NCBI GenBank assembly: GCA_011391495.1
Contig: JAABQK010000001.1
Coordinates: forward strand, 1-64,000
Reading direction: 5' to 3'
Source of the DNA: Hydrogenophaga sp.
GTDB taxonomy: Bacteria; Pseudomonadota; Gammaproteobacteria; Burkholderiales; Burkholderiaceae_C
Length of the DNA: 64,000 nucleotides
Shown piece after piece: positions 10,493-17,641 of the stretch. The translations under genes were made by a program, and so were the position numbers. The first letter of the stretch is position 1. Each line of letters starts with the position of its first letter. The notes under the pieces were generated by a model that saw nothing but the letters and a program-made list of their open reading frames with translations, searched no databases and was not told the DNA's origin.

Positions 10493-11338
10493 TCACAGGT
10501 ACAGGACATCCGTGTTGTGCAGGGCGCGCGCGTTCTCCGGCCGGAAGGCGCGGCAGACATCGTTGGCCGGTGCGGCGCCGCAGCGCCAGGCCAGCATGCC
10601 CACCTTCTTCGGCGCATACACCGGCGCCGGGTCCAGCGCGTGCGGTGCGCTGGAGACGGCGAGGATCACGTCCATGTCGAAGCGCAGCTCCACGAAGTCG
10701 CCCGCCTTCGCGTGGTTGGCGGCAAAGCCGAAGCGCCCCTGCGCATCCACGCTCACCTTGCTGAACAGGTTCACCGGCGCAATCAGGTCGCGCTTGCCCA
10801 GGCCGTACTTGCCGATCTCGATCAGCAGGCCGTCCTTGCCGGATCGGTACATGGCGTTGCGGGCCTGCTCGTAGCGCTGCTCGCGGTATTGCTGGGCCAT
10901 GAGCTCGTTGTCGAGCAGGGCGCCCAGCGGGTCGTGCCAGCCCAGGCTGTCGGCGGTGAAGCTGGCCATGCTGCGGCCCATGTCGCTCATGAGCACATGG
11001 CCCCTGGTGTAGTGCGCGGTGTGCTGCGCCTTCAGGCTGTCGGGCATGTTGTAGCGCTCCAGCTTTTCCTGCGCGCTGTAGAGCACCAGGCTCAGGTTGG
11101 CGCTGGCGTCGAGCGCGACGAAGCGGATGGCGCTGCCGCGCGGCATGCGCCAGCTCCAGTGGCTGCCGCCGGGAAGCACCTCGCTCCACATCGCCCGCGC
11201 GGTGTCCACGCCGTCCAGCGAGGCTGCGGGGAAGCGTTGCCAGAAGGCGGGGGCATCCACCGGGCTTGCCTGCGGCGGGTTGGGCGGTGTCACCGTCAGG
11301 GGGTCGATCAGGGGGTCTGAAACAGGGTGGCTGTGCAT
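10493..11338 (-). CDS. Urea-amidolyase-associated protein 1 (DUF1989), carboxyguanidine deiminase subunit
   Basis: A 281-residue DUF1989 paralogue of the next gene; both share the [19 protein letters not shown] block and a C-terminal half with the same layout. It has an N-terminal extension of about 40 residues rich in Pro and Thr. With UAAP2 it probably forms the deiminase acting on carboxyguanidine. It follows the ABC ATPase by 18 bases in the riboswitch-led operon. The function comes from work on homologous pairs, not from active-site residues that I could verify here. Confidence 0.88.
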   Translation of the reverse strand: MHSHPVSDPLIDPLTVTPPNPPQASPVDAPAFWQRFPAASLDGVDTARAMWSEVLPGGSHWSWRMPRGSAIRFVALDASANLSLVLYSAQEKLERYNMPDSLKAQHTAHYTRGHVLMSDMGRSMASFTADSLGWHDPLGALLDNELMAQQYREQRYEQARNAMYRSGKDGLLIEIGKYGLGKRDLIAPVNLFSKVSVDAQGRFGFAANHAKAGDFVELRFDMDVILAVSSAPHALDPAPVYAPKKVGMLAWRCGAAPANDVCRAFRPENARALHNTDVLYL

Positions 11339-11356
11339 GGTGTGTCTCCGAAAAAA

Positions 11357-12223
11357 TCAGACGGTCTCGGCCGTGGCGCCCGACAGGCGCTGCAGCTGCT
11401 CCAGGTCGGTCTTCATGCCGGACGTCTCGCGGATGCGGTCCAGGATGTCGCGCTTGAGGCGCACGAACTCGGGCGCGTGCTTCAGGTCCTGCGTGCGCTG
11501 GTCGCCGAAGGGCACCTCGTAGATGGTGTCGATGCGGCCCGGGCGTGGCGACATCAGCACCACGCGCTGGCCCAGGTAGAGCGCCTCTTCCACGTCGTGC
11601 GTGACGAAGACGATGGTGGCCTTCTCCAGCCGGTGCACATACCGGATCAGGTCGTGCATCACCTCGCGCGTCTGCGCGTCGAGCGCGCCGAAGGGCTCGT
11701 CCATCAGCACGATGTCGGGCCGGCCCATCAGGGCGCGGGCAATGGCCACGCGCTGCTGCATGCCGCCCGAGAGCTGGTTGGGCCAGGCGCCGGCCACGTT
11801 CTGCAGGCCCATCAGGCGCAGCAGCGCGTCGGCCCGGCCCGAGGCGGCCTCCACGTCGCCCGAGGTGCGGTCCTGCGTGTGCGCGGCGAGCTGGCGGCAG
11901 AACCTGATGTTTTCCAGCACCGACATCCAGGGGTAGAGGCTGTAGTGCTGGAACACCATCGCGCGGTCGATGCCCGGGCCGTTCACGGTGCGGCCGTCCA
12001 CCAGCAGCTCGCCGGCGGTCTGCACCTCCAGCCCGCCGATGGTGCGCAGCAGGGTGCTCTTGCCGCAGCCCGAGGCGCCCACGAAGGTGACGAACTCGTT
12101 GGCGGCGATGTCCAGGTCGATGTGCTCCAGCGCGTTGATGGTGGCACCGTCAAAGCGCTTGTACAGGCCGCGCACGGCGATCTTGGGCAGGGTGCCCGCG
12201 GGGGAATGGATGGTGGTGCTCAT
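11357..12223 (-). CDS. ABC transporter ATP-binding protein, nitrate/taurine type (probable guanidine import)
   Basis: A 288-residue cytoplasmic ATPase of the SsuB/TauB/NrtD group. Walker [10 protein letters not shown] is at about 49-57, the signature is LSGGMQQR, Walker B with D-loop is [12 protein letters not shown], and the switch His is in [11 protein letters not shown]. It starts 3 bases after the permease stop. In guanidine-I riboswitch regulons this transporter class is linked to guanidine uptake. This operon has no substrate-binding protein; the likely partner starts at 31964 behind the second riboswitch. Confidence 0.93.
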   Translation of the reverse strand: MSTTIHSPAGTLPKIAVRGLYKRFDGATINALEHIDLDIAANEFVTFVGASGCGKSTLLRTIGGLEVQTAGELLVDGRTVNGPGIDRAMVFQHYSLYPWMSVLENIRFCRQLAAHTQDRTSGDVEAASGRADALLRLMGLQNVAGAWPNQLSGGMQQRVAIARALMGRPDIVLMDEPFGALDAQTREVMHDLIRYVHRLEKATIVFVTHDVEEALYLGQRVVLMSPRPGRIDTIYEVPFGDQRTQDLKHAPEFVRLKRDILDRIRETSGMKTDLEQLQRLSGATAETV

Positions 12224-12226
12224 GGC

Positions 12227-13087
12227 TCAGCCCTTCAGATACAGCCAGGGGAAGGCGCGGCGGTGCGCCCAGCGGAACAGCTGGTCCGTCACCAGCCCGA
12301 TGAGACCAATGACGATGATGCCGGCGAAGATGGTGTCGGTCTGCAGGAAGCGCTGCGCGCGCAGGATGGCGTAGCCCAGGCCCGAGTTGGCGGCCACCAG
12401 CTCGGCCACCACCAGGTAGGTCCAGGCCCAGCCCATGGTGATGCGCATCGTGTCCAGCAGGGCCGGCTTGGCGCTGGGGAAGATCACCTTCTCGATCAGC
12501 TCGCTGCGGTTCGCGCCCATGGTCTGCGCCGCTTCCACCTGCGCGGCGGGCACGCGGCGCACGTCTTCGGCCACCATCAGCACCATCTGGAAGAAGGTGC
12601 CGATGAAGATGATGGCGATCTTCGAACTCTCGTCGATGCCCACCCACAGCATCACCAGCGGAATGAAGGCCACCGCCGGCATGTAGCGGATGAAGTCGGT
12701 CAGCGGCTCCAGCAGCGCCTGCACCGCCCGGTACGACCCGATCAGCAGGCCCAGTGGCAGCGCGATCACGGCCGAGAGCAGAAAGCCCGCTACCACCCGG
12801 TAGATGCTGATGCCCATGTCTTCCATCAACCCGGTTTCCATGGCCCAGGTCCAGGTCTTGTTCAGCACCTGCAGCGGCGCGGGCAGGAAGGTCGGGTCCA
12901 TGCCGCCCCAGGCCGCCAGCATGGCCCACAGCAGCAGCGGCGTGACCAGGCCGGTGAGCGCCAGCACCCAGTAGCTGCGGCGCGAAATGGGTGCACGCAC
13001 CGTCCACAGGCTAGAGCGCCGCTGCGGCTTCGGCGGCGGGCCGGCGGGCTGGATCGCCTGGACGGCGGGGGAAAGGGGCTGGGTCAT
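12227..13087 (-). CDS. ABC transporter permease, nitrate/taurine type (probable guanidine import)
   Basis: A 286-residue inner-membrane permease of the BPD_transp_1 family. About six hydrophobic segments follow a polar, Pro/Arg-rich N-terminus of about 35 residues, and the EAA-type loop that meets the ATPase is visible (EAAQTMGANRSELIEKVIFPSAKP). It is the first gene of the operon. The start has AGGAG 6 bases upstream and lies 54 bases after the conserved 3' edge of the guanidine aptamer. Import of guanidine is inferred from riboswitch and neighbours. Confidence 0.92.
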   Translation of the reverse strand: MTQPLSPAVQAIQPAGPPPKPQRRSSLWTVRAPISRRSYWVLALTGLVTPLLLWAMLAAWGGMDPTFLPAPLQVLNKTWTWAMETGLMEDMGISIYRVVAGFLLSAVIALPLGLLIGSYRAVQALLEPLTDFIRYMPAVAFIPLVMLWVGIDESSKIAIIFIGTFFQMVLMVAEDVRRVPAAQVEAAQTMGANRSELIEKVIFPSAKPALLDTMRITMGWAWTYLVVAELVAANSGLGYAILRAQRFLQTDTIFAGIIVIGLIGLVTDQLFRWAHRRAFPWLYLKG

Positions 13088-13106
13088 GCGGGCTCCTGGG
13101 CTGGGA

Positions 13107-13148
13107 CGAAAAGCGGAGAGGCTCGTGCGGTGGCACGCGAGCGTCTCC
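13107..13148 (-). terminator. Intrinsic terminator that overlaps the riboswitch (expression platform)
   Basis: On the minus strand GGAGACGCTCG (13148-13138) can pair with CGAGCCTCTCC (13125-13115), 10 of 11 positions matching. The stem is followed by GCTTTTCG. The left arm overlaps the GGGAGA that ends the conserved guanidine aptamer, so the two structures exclude each other. This is the expected layout of an ON switch: bound guanidine holds the aptamer and transcription reads into the permease gene. Pairing was done by eye. Confidence 0.7.
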
Positions 13149-13246
13149 CGGGCTTTTGTCCCTCCGTGGAGCCACGCGATGGTGGCCGACTGCTCTCGGA
13201 CCAGACGGCTCAGACGGTGTGACGGTCTGGGCCCGGAACCCTAGCG
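13141..13246 (-). ncRNA. Guanidine-I (ykkC) riboswitch aptamer, copy 1
   Basis: The minus strand carries all three conserved blocks of the guanidine-I class in order: CTAGGGTTCCGG at the 5' end, CTGGTCCGAGAG in the middle and GGAGGGACAAAAGCCCGGG near the 3' end. It sits in the leader of the ABC/DUF1989/carboxylase/allophanate hydrolase operon, which is a known target set of this riboswitch. It senses guanidine and normally turns expression on. Confidence 0.95.
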
Positions 13247-13299
13247 GTCTTCAAGGCAAGCGGCGTGCGCTGGCACGGCGCCTCTCTGTCTCAGGGAGT

Positions 13300-13316
13300 A
13301 AGCAACTTCGGTGCCA
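13300..13316 (-). promoter_or_regulatory. Sigma-54 promoter of the guanidine operon
   Basis: The minus strand reads TGGCACCGAAGTTGCTT, which matches the sigma-54 consensus TGGCACG-N4-TTGCW except for one base, with the essential GG and GC spaced 10 bases apart. The predicted transcript would start near 13290, about 45 bases before the riboswitch. Sigma-54 control means an activator such as NtrC is needed. Confidence 0.85.
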
Positions 13317-13345
13317 GAGCGGCAGGGGGTGGGTGGCGGGGTGGA

Positions 13346-13362
13346 TGCACCAAAGTGGTGTT
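13346..13362. promoter_or_regulatory. NtrC-like enhancer site
   Basis: TGCACCAAAGTGGTGTT has the NtrC pattern GCACC-N5-GGTGC with 9 of 10 arm bases. It lies about 45 bases upstream of the sigma-54 -12 box. Together they suggest that the guanidine operon is opened under nitrogen limitation. The distance is short for an enhancer but within the range seen for NtrC. Confidence 0.65.
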
Positions 13363-13525
13363 GCGCGCCCCAACGGGGGGCGGGGAGGGGTGGTCGATCG
13401 GTGGGCGGGTTTGGCCAAAAACGGTCGTTGGATGCTCTGGAGCCAAGCGGACGCCAATCAGACCAAAGGACCAGCCGGGGCTGTCTAGCCGTTGACGCCG
13501 ATCAATGAGCCGACGCTCGCTGCGA

Positions 13526-13540
13526 CCTAGAATCTCTAGG
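13526..13540. promoter_or_regulatory. Palindrome upstream of the redox operon
   Basis: CCTAGAATCTCTAGG is a perfect 6-base inverted repeat with a 3-base centre. It lies 43 bases before the start of the flavoprotein gene, so it could be an operator or overlap the promoter. The binding protein is unknown. Confidence 0.35.
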
Positions 13541-13583
13541 TGATGTTCTTGCTGGACATCGTTCCTCACAGACACTTCGATCG

Positions 13584-14828
13584 ATGACCGCTGCCGAGCT
13601 CCTTGCCTTGATCTCGGCCGCGTTGCTCTTGCAGTTGGCGGCTGGGATTGGCTGGGCGGTCTGGCGAAATCGCTCCGTTGTTGCCAGCGCTTTGCCGGTG
13701 ACCCCGGCCTTGAAACCCGTCAGGTTCGATGCGGCGTGGGCGGGTTGGCGCGAGTTCCGCGTCGCGCAGCGTGCGTTCGAGGATGCAGCGAGGTCGCAGT
13801 GTTCGTTCTACTTGCAGCCAGTCGACGGCCAGCCGTTGCCTCCGTTCAAACCCGGCCAGTTCCTCACCTTCGCACTGGAGGTCGCGGCTCGCAGCGCGGA
13901 CAAGGCGGCAGGCACACGTTCGATCACCCGCTGCTACTCCCTGTCGGACCGACCGGAGCCGGCGCACTACCGGGTGACGATCAAGCGTGTGCCTGCACCT
14001 GCCGACCATCCCGGGTTCGACCCCGGTCTGTCGTCGAACCACTTTCATGACCATGTTCAGGTCGGCGACATCCTGCGCGTGAAAGCCCCGTCCGGGCACT
14101 TCTTCATCGACTCCGATCCGAATGTGCCCGCGGTGCTGATCGGGGGCGGCATCGGCATCACACCGATGATGAGCATGCTTCGCTGGTGCATGGCCCAGCA
14201 GCCGCAGCGAGTGGTTCACCTCTACTACGGGCTGCGCAACAGTGGCGAGCATGCCTTCAAGCAGCCGCTTGAAGCGATGGCCGCCTCGCACCCGGCGCTG
14301 CGTCTGAACATCGTCTACAGCCGCCCGGGCGAAACTGACCTCCTGGGGCGCGACTATCAGTACCACGGCCATGTGGACGTCGAACTGCTTAGACGCACGC
14401 TGCCGCATGGACGCCACCAGTTCTACGTCTGCGGACCTCCTGCGATGATGCAGGCGCTCGTGCCGGCGCTGGCCGAGTGGGGTGTGCCGGTCGGCGACAT
14501 TCACTACGAGGCTTTCGGTCCGGCTTCGATCAAGCTGCCAGGCACGCCCGAAGTCACGGCGACGGCCACCTCCGCGGTCGAAGTCCGGTTCCAGCGCTCT
14601 GGTCGCACCCTGATCTGGGATGGACGGGACGCGTCGTTGCTGGACTTTGCCGAGCGGCACGGCATTGCGGTCGAGTCCGGTTGTCGATCCGGCGGCTGCG
14701 GGAGTTGCGAAACCCGAATGTTCGAAGGCAAGGTGCAGTACGAGCACGCGCCGGACCACGATATCGCGCCGGGCCACTGCCTTCTCTGCGTGGGCCGCCC
14801 CTCATCACCGCTGCTGCTGGAAGCATGA
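13584..14828 (+). CDS. Membrane-anchored FAD/2Fe-2S NAD(P)H oxidoreductase
   Basis: A 414-residue electron-transfer flavoprotein. It has one N-terminal membrane segment (about 5-27), an FNR-type FAD domain with RCYSLSDRPEP (about 120), an NAD(P)-binding domain with GGGIGITPMMSML and YVCGPPAMMQAL, and a C-terminal plant-type 2Fe-2S ferredoxin domain with Cys in SGCRSGGCGSCE and HCLLC. It resembles the reductase parts of phenol hydroxylase or HMP-like proteins, but here the ferredoxin is C-terminal. The stop overlaps the next start (ATGA). It probably feeds electrons from NAD(P)H to the membrane protein and the decaheme cytochrome that follow. Confidence 0.88.
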   Translation: MTAAELLALISAALLLQLAAGIGWAVWRNRSVVASALPVTPALKPVRFDAAWAGWREFRVAQRAFEDAARSQCSFYLQPVDGQPLPPFKPGQFLTFALEVAARSADKAAGTRSITRCYSLSDRPEPAHYRVTIKRVPAPADHPGFDPGLSSNHFHDHVQVGDILRVKAPSGHFFIDSDPNVPAVLIGGGIGITPMMSMLRWCMAQQPQRVVHLYYGLRNSGEHAFKQPLEAMAASHPALRLNIVYSRPGETDLLGRDYQYHGHVDVELLRRTLPHGRHQFYVCGPPAMMQALVPALAEWGVPVGDIHYEAFGPASIKLPGTPEVTATATSAVEVRFQRSGRTLIWDGRDASLLDFAERHGIAVESGCRSGGCGSCETRMFEGKVQYEHAPDHDIAPGHCLLCVGRPSSPLLLEA

Positions 14829-15412
14829 TGCCCGCGCCTGCCAGACTCCTCAGCCGCGAGGTACTGCCCTTCCTGAGCAGCTTCGTTGCGCTGGCACTGG
14901 TCGCCCTGGCTCTCGACGGCCTGCTGCATCTCTTCGATCTGCTGTGGATCGGCCGCTGGCTCGGCATTCCGGGCACCTTGTTGATCATCGGATCCACCGC
15001 CTACTCGCTTCGAAAGCGCAAGCTGATCCGGCGCGGGCACCCGGCCAGGCTGCTGCGCTGGCACGAGGTGCTGGCGTGGGTCGGATCGCTGCTGGTGCTG
15101 GTACACGCGGGCGTGCACTTCAACGCCATCCTTGGCTGGCTTGCCGTGTGGGCCATGCTGATCAACGTGGGCAGCGGGCTGACGGGCAAGTTCCTCCTGG
15201 ACCGCTCGCGCCGGCGCATGGAGGAGGCCCGCCAGCGCATGCGTGAGCGCGGACTCAACGACGAGGAACTGGAGGACCGCCTCTACTGGGACAGCCTGAC
15301 CTTCGACGTGGTCAAGCAGTGGCGCGTGGTGCACTTCCCGATCACGCTGGCCTTCACCGTGCTGGCGTTGGCCCACATCGTGGCCATCTTTCTGTTCTGG
15401 GGCTGGAAGTGA
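14825..15412 (+). CDS. Small membrane protein, possible b-type cytochrome of the redox operon
   Basis: A 195-residue protein with about four hydrophobic segments (about 15-35, 45-60, 80-120 and 170-193). Histidines lie inside or at the edge of helices: HEVLAWVG, LVHAGVHFN, VVHFPITL and LALAHIVAI. Paired helix histidines are what a diheme cytochrome b needs, so a quinone- or heme-based relay is plausible, but no family is certain. A charged Arg/Glu-rich loop lies between helices three and four. It overlaps both neighbours by 4 bases, so translation is coupled. Confidence 0.75.
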   Translation: MMPAPARLLSREVLPFLSSFVALALVALALDGLLHLFDLLWIGRWLGIPGTLLIIGSTAYSLRKRKLIRRGHPARLLRWHEVLAWVGSLLVLVHAGVHFNAILGWLAVWAMLINVGSGLTGKFLLDRSRRRMEEARQRMRERGLNDEELEDRLYWDSLTFDVVKQWRVVHFPITLAFTVLALAHIVAIFLFWGWK

Positions 15413-16278
15413 AGAAGCGCCCGGTCTTGCTGATCGTCATCGCGCTCAACCTGCTCGTGCTGGTTGCGCTGGCCTTCATCTACCCGCACCTCATGATCAG
15501 CCCGGGGCCTCTGGTCAAGGGGCATGCCGAACTTTCCACCGACTGCTTTGCGTGCCATGCGGCGTGGCGGGGTGCGTCGTCTGTGCGGTGCATCGAGTGC
15601 CACGCTGTTGCGGATGTCGGCCTGAAGACGACAAAGGGCGTGCCCATCGCCAGCGGAACCATCAGGGGTTCGTTCCACCGGGATCTGATCGAGCAGGACT
15701 GCATGGCCTGCCACAGCGACCACCAGGGCCCCAAGCTCACCAAGCGCAGCCGCAAATCCTTCTCGCACGAACTGCTGAAGGTGGCGGTGCGGGACACATG
15801 CTCCTCATGCCACGCACCGCCGAAGGACACCGTGCACCGCGGTCTCAAGGTCGAATGCGCAAAGTGCCATGAGAGCAAGGCCTGGAAGCCCGCGCACTTC
15901 GAACACGCACTGCTGGCCCCAGCGGCACTGGATCGATGCGAGAGCTGCCACAACGCGCCGACCGACCGGCTGCATCGCCAGATTCAAGGCAGTTGCAAGT
16001 CGTGCCACAAGACCGAGGCCTGGAAGCCGGCGACCTTTGATCACAACAAGTACTTCGTGCTCGATCGAGACCATGAAGCGACCTGCGACACCTGCCACAA
16101 GAACAACGACTACAGCCGCTACACCTGCTATGGCTGCCACGAGCACTCTCAGGCGAAGGTCCGGGCCGAGCACGTCGAGGAAGGCATCCGGAACTTCGAG
16201 AACTGTGTCGAGTGCCACCGTGACCCAGGCGTCGAACCCGAAATGCCGGGGGAGCGGGGCCGACGGGAGCGAGACTGA
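15409..16278 (+). CDS. Decaheme c-type cytochrome, membrane-anchored
   Basis: A 289-residue protein with an N-terminal hydrophobic anchor (about 5-27) and ten CxxCH heme motifs: CFACH, CIECH, CMACH, CSSCH, CAKCH, CESCH, CKSCH, CDTCH, CYGCH and CVECH. Several come in the spaced pairs of the cytochrome c3/c7 family, and extra His residues could be distal ligands. The start is GTG at 15409, overlapping the preceding stop as GTGA. It should sit on the periplasmic side and receive electrons from the two upstream products. The final acceptor is not encoded nearby. Confidence 0.88.
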   Translation: MKKRPVLLIVIALNLLVLVALAFIYPHLMISPGPLVKGHAELSTDCFACHAAWRGASSVRCIECHAVADVGLKTTKGVPIASGTIRGSFHRDLIEQDCMACHSDHQGPKLTKRSRKSFSHELLKVAVRDTCSSCHAPPKDTVHRGLKVECAKCHESKAWKPAHFEHALLAPAALDRCESCHNAPTDRLHRQIQGSCKSCHKTEAWKPATFDHNKYFVLDRDHEATCDTCHKNNDYSRYTCYGCHEHSQAKVRAEHVEEGIRNFENCVECHRDPGVEPEMPGERGRRERD

Positions 16279-16845
16279 GGTCATTGCTGCGCGCTCACCG
16301 AAGATCGCGCTCCATGCAGTTTTCGCACGAACTCGGGCACCAGCGGGCCTGACAGGCCCACCGATCCCGGGAAACCGCCCTGTCCGACGGCTGCGGATCG
16401 AGAGCACCAGTTGGCGCTACCGGTCAGCCGATGCTCCTGCGACGTCAAACTCTTAGCGCATTGGCAAGGTCGGCAGTTCCCTCGAAACCGGCCGCCGGCG
16501 CCCGTATGACAGCCATGTGGCGGAGACCGAGGGTTGAGGGTGCGGCAGTCACCGTCAGCAACCGCTGCTCACCAGTTGTTGACGTCGGTACGTCGACCGA
16601 CCGCAGTGGGTCGGGAGCGCCTGCTCATCAGCTGGTGCTTTCGGCCAGGAGCAGTCTCTCGGGGGGGCAAATTCGAGGACTGCTTCAGACCATTGCAACC
16701 CGCGGATCTCGCAACAACTTGTTCCAAAGTCGACTGTGACGTTGCTGACGTATGTTTGAGACGCAACGCCTGGCTTCGTATGGTCGAACCTCCTTTCTCC
16801 GAAGCCAGAGGCATGAATTTCAAAGCTGGCACACCGGCCCGTATG
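16279..16845. other. 567-base gap without a recognisable gene
   Basis: Several short open frames overlap here but none has a recognisable product or good codon pattern. A perfect hairpin GGGCCTGACAGGCCC lies at 16346-16360, without a T run, and may end the cytochrome transcript. The stretch around 16590-16660 resembles loosely the one at 20975-21030 (both have GGGTCG followed by CTGCT and CAGCTG or CAGTTG), suggesting an old shared repeat. Confidence 0.4.
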
Positions 16846-17229
16846 TCAAACCCGAACCACTTCCGCCTTCATGGACCACAGTACGCCGAGTACCTCGTTG
16901 CGAACCGGCGCCTCCACGCCGCAGGTCTCCAGCGCCGCCATGGCGTCGTCGAGCACGCTGACAAATTCCTGCTCGCTGATGTTCATGCCACGGTGGGTGT
17001 TCAACATGTCTTGGCCGGCGTAGTTGTTTGGCCCGCCCGAGCCGGCGCAAAAGAAGTCGATGACATTGCGCTCGGTCTTGTCCATGTCCTTGATCTGGGC
17101 GTAACGGGTTTGCACCAGGGGGTTGGCCAGGTGGTTCTTGATCAACTCGCGCGAAATGCGCGTGATACCGTCGCGGCGGCCCAGACGGTCGTACAAAGTG
17201 GTTGTGGTGGATGTGGCGGTTTCACTCAT
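16846..17229 (-). CDS. Truncated haemoglobin, group 1 (TrHbN-like)
   Basis: A 127-residue globin, the usual length for the 2-on-2 fold. Visible are LYDRLGRRDGITRI at the A/B helices and the proximal heme His in LNTHRGMNIS. Such proteins bind O2 or NO and often protect against nitric oxide. The ATG at 17229 has AAGGAGAATGAC upstream. It follows a 71-residue small protein by 65 bases on the same strand. Both are divergent from a large BTAD regulator. Confidence 0.88.
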   Translation of the reverse strand: MSETATSTTTTLYDRLGRRDGITRISRELIKNHLANPLVQTRYAQIKDMDKTERNVIDFFCAGSGGPNNYAGQDMLNTHRGMNISEQEFVSVLDDAMAALETCGVEAPVRNEVLGVLWSMKAEVVRV

Positions 17230-17294
17230 GTCATTCTCCTTGGGTGGATGAATAGAGGGTGGTGTCGAGGATGGTTGCGGGAACCGGAGAAACG

Positions 17295-17510
17295 TCAATG
17301 GGCCATGGCGGCAAGCCGTTGCAGCCACGACGCGTATTCGATTTGCCCAGGCTCGATCGCGTCGCCGCCGGATTCGCGCTGCAGATCGCGCAGCGCCACC
17401 GTCAGCGAGCACTCCAGCGCTGCCAGTGCCTCTGGCGGCAACTTCTGGGGCAGCGTCAGCACGGCGTGCCCGTTGCCGGGCAAGGGGAAGGTTATTTGTC
17501 TGGCGTTCAT
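17295..17510 (-). CDS. Small conserved protein upstream of truncated haemoglobin
   Basis: A 71-residue protein that I do not recognise. It is acidic, with a hydrophobic first part (ITFPLPGNGHAVLTLPQKL) and a helical second half; there is no cysteine and no signal peptide. The ATG at 17510 is favoured because GGAG lies 6 bases before it; an ATG at 17522 is possible. The position directly before the globin suggests a shared transcript and a linked job. Confidence 0.6.
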   Translation of the reverse strand: MNARQITFPLPGNGHAVLTLPQKLPPEALAALECSLTVALRDLQRESGGDAIEPGQIEYASWLQRLAAMAH

Positions 17511-17641
17511 TGTGTGCTCCACATGCGTTTGGCGGGCCGGAATTGACCCGCTGCATGCATCTTGGTGACGCGCCGTTCCTCAAGTGTTCCTGGCTGCCCA
17601 GGCACTTGCGGGTGCCAAGCAACTGCCTCAGACTGGCCGAC

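Noticed and set aside
11327-13222. 631-codon open frame on the plus strand
   Set aside because: Antisense to the ABC ATPase and permease genes and running through the riboswitch; composition is that of a shadow frame.
13271-13287. TGGCACGG on the plus strand as a sigma-54 promoter for the redox operon
   Set aside because: No GC follows at the needed 10-base spacing, and the distance to the gene is over 290 bases.
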